The notes under the pieces were generated by a model that was given only the letters and a program-made list of their open reading frames with translations, was not told the origin of the DNA and made no database searches. Both the position numbers and the translations under genes were made by a program. Shown here piece after piece: positions 60,007-64,000 of a stretch of DNA of 64,000 bases. The stretch covers positions 6,331,001 through 6,395,000 of the forward strand of contig NZ_CP059322.2 of NCBI RefSeq assembly GCF_013694245.2, written 5' to 3'. The DNA is from Micromonospora ferruginea. Its GTDB lineage: Bacteria > Actinomycetota > Actinomycetes > Mycobacteriales > Micromonosporaceae. Position 1 is the stretch's first letter. Each line of letters opens with the position of its first letter.

Positions 60007-60846
60007 ATGCCTGTTTTCGACACACCCGGATCGATCGCCGTCACGATGGAGCTCGGCGTCGCCTCGGTGCGGATCGCCGCGAGCGACCGCGCCGACACCG
60101 TGGTCGAGGTCCGCCCCAGCAACGCCGACGACGAGTCCGACGTGCAGGCCGCCGCGCAGGTGCGCGTCGACTACACCGACGGCACGCTCCAGGTCACCGG
60201 ACCGAGGCGCGCCTTCGACTTCTCGAAGAAGAGCAGGTCGGTGGACGTCACCATCGAGTTGCCGAGCGACTCCAAGCTGGCCGCGCACCTGCTGATGGGC
60301 GACGTCAGCGCCGCCGGCCGGCTCGGCGAGACCCGGGTGAAGACCACCGGCAACGTCCGGCTGGAGCAGACCGGGCCGCTGCGCCTGCACACCGGCGTCG
60401 GGCGGGTCAGCATCGACGGCGTCACCGGCGACGCGGAGATCTCCACCGGCTCCGGCGCCGTCCAGGTCGGCCGGGTCGAGGGTGCGGTGGCGGTGAAGAA
60501 CTCCAACGGCGACACCACGATCGACGCGGCCACCGGCGACGTGCGGGTGCGCAACGCCAACGGCGGCATCGAGGTGACCCGCGCCGGCGCGGGCGTCGAC
60601 GCGAAGACCTCCAACGGCGGCATCCGGATCGCCGAGGTGGTGCGCGGCTCGGTCGTACTCGGCACGGCCATGGGTGACCTGGACGTCGGTGTCGCCCAGG
60701 GCACTGCCGCCTGGCTGGAGGTCAACACCAGCTTCGGCCAGGTGCACAACCAACTGGAGAGCACCGCCCGGCCCGGCGGCGCCGAGCAGACCGTCGAGGT
60801 GCGCGGTCGCACCTCGTACGGCGACATCACCATCCACCGGTCCTGA
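60007..60846 (+). CDS. DUF4097 beta-helix protein
   Basis: This 279-residue protein consists almost entirely of short beta-strand repeats: VRIAASDRADTVVEVRPSN, then repeated (S/A)NGG(I/D) and TGDV(R/S) turns (AVKNSNGDTTIDAATGDVRV, VRNANGGIEVTRAG, DAKTSNGGIRIAEV). This right-handed beta-solenoid-like pattern is the DUF4097 putative-adhesin family. No signal peptide or anchor is present, so it is probably cytoplasmic here. It stands 81 nt after the RHH gene and 13 nt before the ABC ATPase. It may be a sensor or scaffold in the operon; that is inference. Confidence 0.85.
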   Translation: MPVFDTPGSIAVTMELGVASVRIAASDRADTVVEVRPSNADDESDVQAAAQVRVDYTDGTLQVTGPRRAFDFSKKSRSVDVTIELPSDSKLAAHLLMGDVSAAGRLGETRVKTTGNVRLEQTGPLRLHTGVGRVSIDGVTGDAEISTGSGAVQVGRVEGAVAVKNSNGDTTIDAATGDVRVRNANGGIEVTRAGAGVDAKTSNGGIRIAEVVRGSVVLGTAMGDLDVGVAQGTAAWLEVNTSFGQVHNQLESTARPGGAEQTVEVRGRTSYGDITIHRS

Positions 60847-60859
60847 GAGGGAGGGCACC

Positions 60860-61807
60860 GTGACCACGAACCAGATCACCGTCACCGGGCTGCGGAAGTC
60901 GTTCGGCGACCACGTCGTGCTCGACGGCATCGACCTGCGCATCCCCGAGGGGACCGTCTTCTCGCTGCTCGGCGCGAACGGCGCCGGGAAGACCACCACC
61001 GTGAAGATCCTCTCCACCCTGCTCTCCGCCGACGCCGGTGAGGTGCGGGTGGCCGGGCACGACCTGGCCCGCGAGCCGGACGCGGTACGCGCCGCGATCG
61101 GCGTCACCGGGCAGTTCTCCGCGGTGGACAAGCTGCTCACCGGCGCGGAGAACCTGCGGCTGATGGCCGACCTGCACCACCTGCCCCGGGAGGAGGGCCG
61201 GCGGCGCGCCGCCGGGCTGCTCGAACGGTTCGGCCTGACCGAGGCGGCCGGCAAGCCGGCGTCCACCTACTCCGGTGGCATGCTGCGGCGGCTCGACCTG
61301 GCGATGACGCTGGTCGGCGACCCGCGCGTGATCTTCCTGGACGAGCCGACCACCGGGCTGGACCCGCGCAGCCGCCGCGACATGTGGCAGATCGTCCGCG
61401 ACCTGGTGGCCGGTGGCGTCACCATCTTCCTCACCACGCAGTACCTGGAGGAGGCGGACGAGCTGGCCGACCGGATCGCGGTCCTGGACCGCGGCCGGGT
61501 GGTCGCCGAGGGCACGCCCGAGGAGCTGAAGCGCCGCATCCCGGGCGGGCACGTCCGGTTGCGGTTCGCCGACCCGAGGGCTCGCGACGCGGCGGTACGC
61601 GTGCTCGACCGGGCCACCCGCGACGGCGACGCGCTCGCCCTGCGGGTGCCCGGCGACGGGAGCCTGCGCTCGCTCAAGGCGTTGATCGGCCGGCTCGACG
61701 ACCAGGGTGTCGAGGTCGACGAGCTGTCCGTGCACACCCCCGACCTGGACGACGTCTTCCTCGCCCTCACCGGCGACCCCACCGACGAGAAGGTGACCAC
61801 GTCATGA
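60860..61807 (+). CDS. DrrA-type ABC transporter ATP-binding protein
   Basis: This 315-residue ATPase is of the daunorubicin-resistance (DrrA) family. GTG 60860 follows GAGAGGGAGG. Its motifs are Walker A GANGAGKTT, signature YSGGMLRRLDLAMTL, Walker B VIFLDEPTTGLDP and H-loop FLTTQYLEEAD (Gln in place of the usual His, as in DrrA proteins). The DrrA-type C-terminal domain follows. It works with the permease that overlaps it by 4 nt. Substrate unknown; export of a drug or lipid is typical. Confidence 0.93.
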   Translation: MTTNQITVTGLRKSFGDHVVLDGIDLRIPEGTVFSLLGANGAGKTTTVKILSTLLSADAGEVRVAGHDLAREPDAVRAAIGVTGQFSAVDKLLTGAENLRLMADLHHLPREEGRRRAAGLLERFGLTEAAGKPASTYSGGMLRRLDLAMTLVGDPRVIFLDEPTTGLDPRSRRDMWQIVRDLVAGGVTIFLTTQYLEEADELADRIAVLDRGRVVAEGTPEELKRRIPGGHVRLRFADPRARDAAVRVLDRATRDGDALALRVPGDGSLRSLKALIGRLDDQGVEVDELSVHTPDLDDVFLALTGDPTDEKVTTS

Positions 61808-62619
61808 GCGTCTCCGCCCCCGCCGACCTCCGCTTCCACCCGCTGCACGACTCGGTGACGATGCTGCGGCGCAACCTCCGGCGCATGCTGCGCTACCCGT
61901 CGATGACCGTGATGCTGGTCGGGATGCCCGTGGTGTTCCTGCTGCTCTTCGTCTACGTGCTCGGGGGCACGCTGGGCGCCGGGCTCGACGGTGGGGTGGC
62001 CGGCGCAGGTTCGCGCGCCGCGTACGCCAACTACGTGGCGCCGGCGATCATCCTGATGACGGTGGCGGCCACCGTGCAGGGGACCGCGATCTCGATCGCC
62101 ATGGACATGACCGAGGGCATCATCGCCCGGTTCCGCACCATGCACATCGCCCGGGTGTCGGTGCTGACCGGGCACGTGCTCGGCAGCATGATCCAGGCGG
62201 CGATCAGCCTGGCCGTGGTGATCGGCGTGGCGCTGCTGGTCGGCTTCCGGCCCACCGCCGGCCCGGCCGGTTGGCTGGGCGCGGTCGGCCTGCTCGCCGC
62301 GGTGACGTTCGCGCTGGTCTGGCTGGCCGTCGCGCTCGGTCAGGTGAGCGAGAGCGTGGAGACCGCGAGCAACCTGCCGATGCCGCTGATCCTGCTGCCG
62401 TTCCTCGGCAGCGGCTTCGTACCCACCGACTCGATGCCGGCCGGCCTGCGCTGGTTCGCGGAATACCAGCCGTTCACCCCGATCATCGAGAGCCTGCGCG
62501 CCCTGCTGATGGCGGAGCCGCTCGGCGACGACGGCTGGATCGCGCTCGGCTGGTGCGCGGCGATCGCGCTCGGCGGGTACCTCTGGTCCCGGCGGCTGTT
62601 CAACCGCGAGTCGCGCTGA
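61804..62619 (+). CDS. DrrB-type ABC-2 permease
   Basis: This 271-residue membrane partner of the DrrA protein starts at ATG 61804 (ATGA overlap). It has six helices. The N-terminal amphipathic segment HDSVTMLRRNLRRMLRYPSM is DrrB-like. EGIIARFRTMHIARVSVLTGHVL is the ABC-2 family signature, and FVPTDSMPAGLRWFAEYQPFTP is the conserved penultimate loop. It closes the RHH-DUF4097-DrrAB operon. Confidence 0.92.
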   Translation: MSVSAPADLRFHPLHDSVTMLRRNLRRMLRYPSMTVMLVGMPVVFLLLFVYVLGGTLGAGLDGGVAGAGSRAAYANYVAPAIILMTVAATVQGTAISIAMDMTEGIIARFRTMHIARVSVLTGHVLGSMIQAAISLAVVIGVALLVGFRPTAGPAGWLGAVGLLAAVTFALVWLAVALGQVSESVETASNLPMPLILLPFLGSGFVPTDSMPAGLRWFAEYQPFTPIIESLRALLMAEPLGDDGWIALGWCAAIALGGYLWSRRLFNRESR

Positions 62620-62645
62620 AACCGGCGCGCAGCCCCCGGACCGCG

Positions 62646-63140
62646 TCAGCGGATCCGGGGGCTGCGCCGTTCGATCAGCGTGACGTCCCGCCAGACGCCG
62701 TGGTGGCGCCCGATCCGCTCCCGGGTGCCGACCACCCGGAACCCGCGCGCCGCGTGCAGGGCCAGGCTGGCGGTGTTCTCCGGGAACACGCCGGACTGGA
62801 CGGTCCAGACGCCGGCCGCCTCGGTCGAGTCGATCAACGCGTCCAGCAGCGCCCCGCCGACGCCGCGCCCCCGCGCCTCGGGGTGCACGTAGACGGAGTG
62901 CTCGACCACCCCGGCGTAGACGCAGCGATCGGAGACCGTCGAGCAGGCCACCCAGCCGAGCACCCGCCCCGCCGGGTCGAGCGCCACCCACCGGTGGCCG
63001 GGCAGCCGACCGGCGGTGAACCGGCCCCAGTCGGGCGGCTCGGTCTCGAAGGTGGCGTGCCCCTCGGCGATCCCGAGGCGGTAGATGTCCAACACGGCGT
63101 CGGCGTGCGTGTCGTCCATCGCGGCAATGGTCACGGTCAT
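62646..63140 (-). CDS. GNAT family N-acetyltransferase
   Basis: This 164-residue enzyme transfers an acyl group from acetyl-CoA. It is of the phosphinothricin/methionine-sulfone acetyltransferase type: IYRLGIAEGHATFETEPPDW, VLGWVACSTVSDRCVYAGVV, then the acetyl-CoA loop VYVHPEARGRGVGGALLDAL, and ALHAARGFRVVGTRERIGRH with GVWRDVTLIERR near the C-terminus. ATG 63140 is the start. The gene lies 17 nt downstream of the YdcF-type gene on the same strand. Confidence 0.93.
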   Translation of the reverse strand: MTVTIAAMDDTHADAVLDIYRLGIAEGHATFETEPPDWGRFTAGRLPGHRWVALDPAGRVLGWVACSTVSDRCVYAGVVEHSVYVHPEARGRGVGGALLDALIDSTEAAGVWTVQSGVFPENTASLALHAARGFRVVGTRERIGRHHGVWRDVTLIERRSPRIR

Positions 63141-63157
63141 CGACTCGTCCGTCCGCC

Positions 63158-63874
63158 TCAGCCGGCCCGCAGGGCGTCGTCCACTCCGGTCTCCCGGCGG
63201 CCGAGGTGCACCGGGTCCCGCCCGGAGAGCACGTCCACCGCGGCCTTCACGCCGGCGCCGTACTCCCGGGTGGTGCTGATCCGCCACTGCCGGTCGAACC
63301 GGCGGACCGTGTCGTCACCGACGCCGTTGGTCTCGATGCCCAACTCCCGGCAGAGCGCCACCGCGCGCGGCAGGTGGAACGACTGGGTGACCACGGTGGC
63401 CCGCCGCACGCCGAAGATGCGCCGGGCGCGGGCACACGAGTCGTAGGTGTCGAAGCCGGCGTGGTCGAGCACCACCTGCTCCGCCGGCACGCCCCGCTCG
63501 ACGAGCCAGCGGCGCATCGCGTCCGGCTCGTCGTAGTCCCAGTCCATGTGGTCGCCGGAGACCAGCACCACCTCGACCTTGCCGGCGGCGAACAACTGCC
63601 GGGCGATCTCCAACCGGGCGGCCAGGAACGGCGAGGGCGTGCCGTCCGCCTCCACCTTGGCGCCGAGCACCAGCGCCACCGGCGCGTCCGGCACGTCGGC
63701 GGCGGTGAACACGTGCCCCCGGGCGTCGCCGCGGATCCAGACCGCGCTGGCCACGGTCGCCACGGCCAGCAGCACCACACCGGCCGCGGCGACCAGGACG
63801 AGCCGGCGGAGCAGGCGTACGGCCCGCCGGTGGTCGGCGCGCCAGGCGCGCCCGCGTGCGATCAACCCCCGCAT
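63158..63874 (-). CDS. YdcF/SanA family (DUF218) membrane protein
   Basis: This 238-residue protein has a basic N-terminus, one membrane helix (LLRRLVLVAAAGVVLLAVATVA) and a DUF218 domain: VALVLGAKVEADGTPSPFLAAR, LVSGDHMDWDYDEPDAMRRW, TYDSCARARRIFGVRRATVV and TQSFHLPRAVALCRELGI. Relatives include SanA and ElyC, linked to envelope integrity and vancomycin sensitivity. Start ATG 63874. It is likely co-transcribed with the downstream GNAT gene. Confidence 0.9.
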   Translation of the reverse strand: MRGLIARGRAWRADHRRAVRLLRRLVLVAAAGVVLLAVATVASAVWIRGDARGHVFTAADVPDAPVALVLGAKVEADGTPSPFLAARLEIARQLFAAGKVEVVLVSGDHMDWDYDEPDAMRRWLVERGVPAEQVVLDHAGFDTYDSCARARRIFGVRRATVVTQSFHLPRAVALCRELGIETNGVGDDTVRRFDRQWRISTTREYGAGVKAAVDVLSGRDPVHLGRRETGVDDALRAG

Positions 63875-63896
63875 GGCGGCGATTGTGTCAGTCCGG

Positions 63897-64000
63897 TCAG
63901 GAGATGTGGTGCAGGATCACGTTGTGCACGTGGTGGCTCTTGTCCGCGCCCCGGAACTCCACCTCGTAGCTGTGCGTGCCGACGTGCACGGCGATCGCCC
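63897..64000 (-). CDS. Hypothetical protein, 5'-truncated by window edge
   Basis: Only the last 33 codons are present, ending at TGA 63897-63899 with the residues AIAVHVGTHSYEVEFRGADK followed by a His-rich tail SHHVHNVILHHIS. The alternating polar/hydrophobic pattern suggests beta strands. The frame is in line with the strand direction of the two downstream genes. No family can be named from this fragment. Confidence 0.5.
   Translation of the reverse strand, partial: AIAVHVGTHSYEVEFRGADKSHHVHNVILHHIS

Overview
The window is a high-GC actinobacterial chromosome segment. I read it as Micromonosporaceae, probably Micromonospora or a close relative. The grounds are the very high GC, many GTG starts, ATGA/GTGA gene overlaps, several -10 boxes 6-9 nt from start codons (leaderless mRNAs), and the order sucC-sucD / small membrane proteins / DUF6350 / purN-purH / folD / mdh / icd. 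The genus call is inference from style and gene order, not a search. The content is mostly core chromosome. I see no phage, transposase, CRISPR array, rRNA or tRNA.

Layout. 1-4.9 kb: a LiaF/PspC-type envelope-stress module, with PspC-domain membrane proteins divergent from a PspC-domain histidine kinase and its LuxR-type response regulator. 5.5-11.3 kb: a complete oligopeptide ABC operon (SBP, two permeases, two ATPases). 11.4-11.95 kb: an AroQ-type chorismate mutase with a previously unannotated Phe/Tyr leader peptide and terminator in front of it. 12-14.5 kb: UvrD/PcrA helicase. 14.5-16.3 kb: two M23 LytM-type endopeptidases. 16.6-19.5 kb: a stand-alone cobalamin-binding mutase subunit, then succinyl-CoA synthetase sucCD. 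19.6-24.7 kb: small envelope proteins, the DUF6350 membrane protein, and purNH. 25-31.2 kb: a secreted hypothetical and a second oligopeptide operon in the opposite orientation, paralogous to the first. 31.4-35.6 kb: folD, malate dehydrogenase, an MBL-fold hydrolase with a disturbed 3' end, and icd. 35.8-40 kb: deoR-galT, an APS kinase with a degenerate ATP-sulfurylase domain, and a DM13 protein. 40.2-43.6 kb: a four-gene ABC-2 operon. 43.7-48.4 kb: a lipoprotein, a valyl-tRNA synthetase and a polytopic membrane protein. 48.5-52.3 kb: a heterodimeric ABC exporter. 52.3-54.3 kb: Ada/AlkA-ogt alkylation repair. 54.5-59 kb: a DMT exporter/MarR pair with an obvious operator, peptidase E, ychF and a DinB-like protein. 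59-62.6 kb: a ribbon-helix-helix regulator, a DUF4097 protein and a DrrAB-type exporter. 62.6-64 kb: GNAT, a YdcF/SanA-type protein and a truncated gene.

Genes that work together. Central carbon metabolism is represented by sucCD, mdh, icd and the B12-binding mutase subunit, whose holoenzyme would produce succinyl-CoA. One-carbon/purine metabolism is represented by folD, purN and purH. The two oligopeptide importers share an architecture in which a strong hairpin separates the SBP gene from the permease genes, as expected when the binding protein is made in excess. The most interesting element is the chorismate mutase leader at about 11.83-11.97 kb. It has a promoter placed so that the GTG of a 20-codon peptide containing Phe-Phe-Tyr-Tyr would be at the mRNA 5' end. 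A 15-bp terminator follows, together with an upstream segment able to pair with the terminator loop. This looks like a transcription attenuator that senses the pathway end products.
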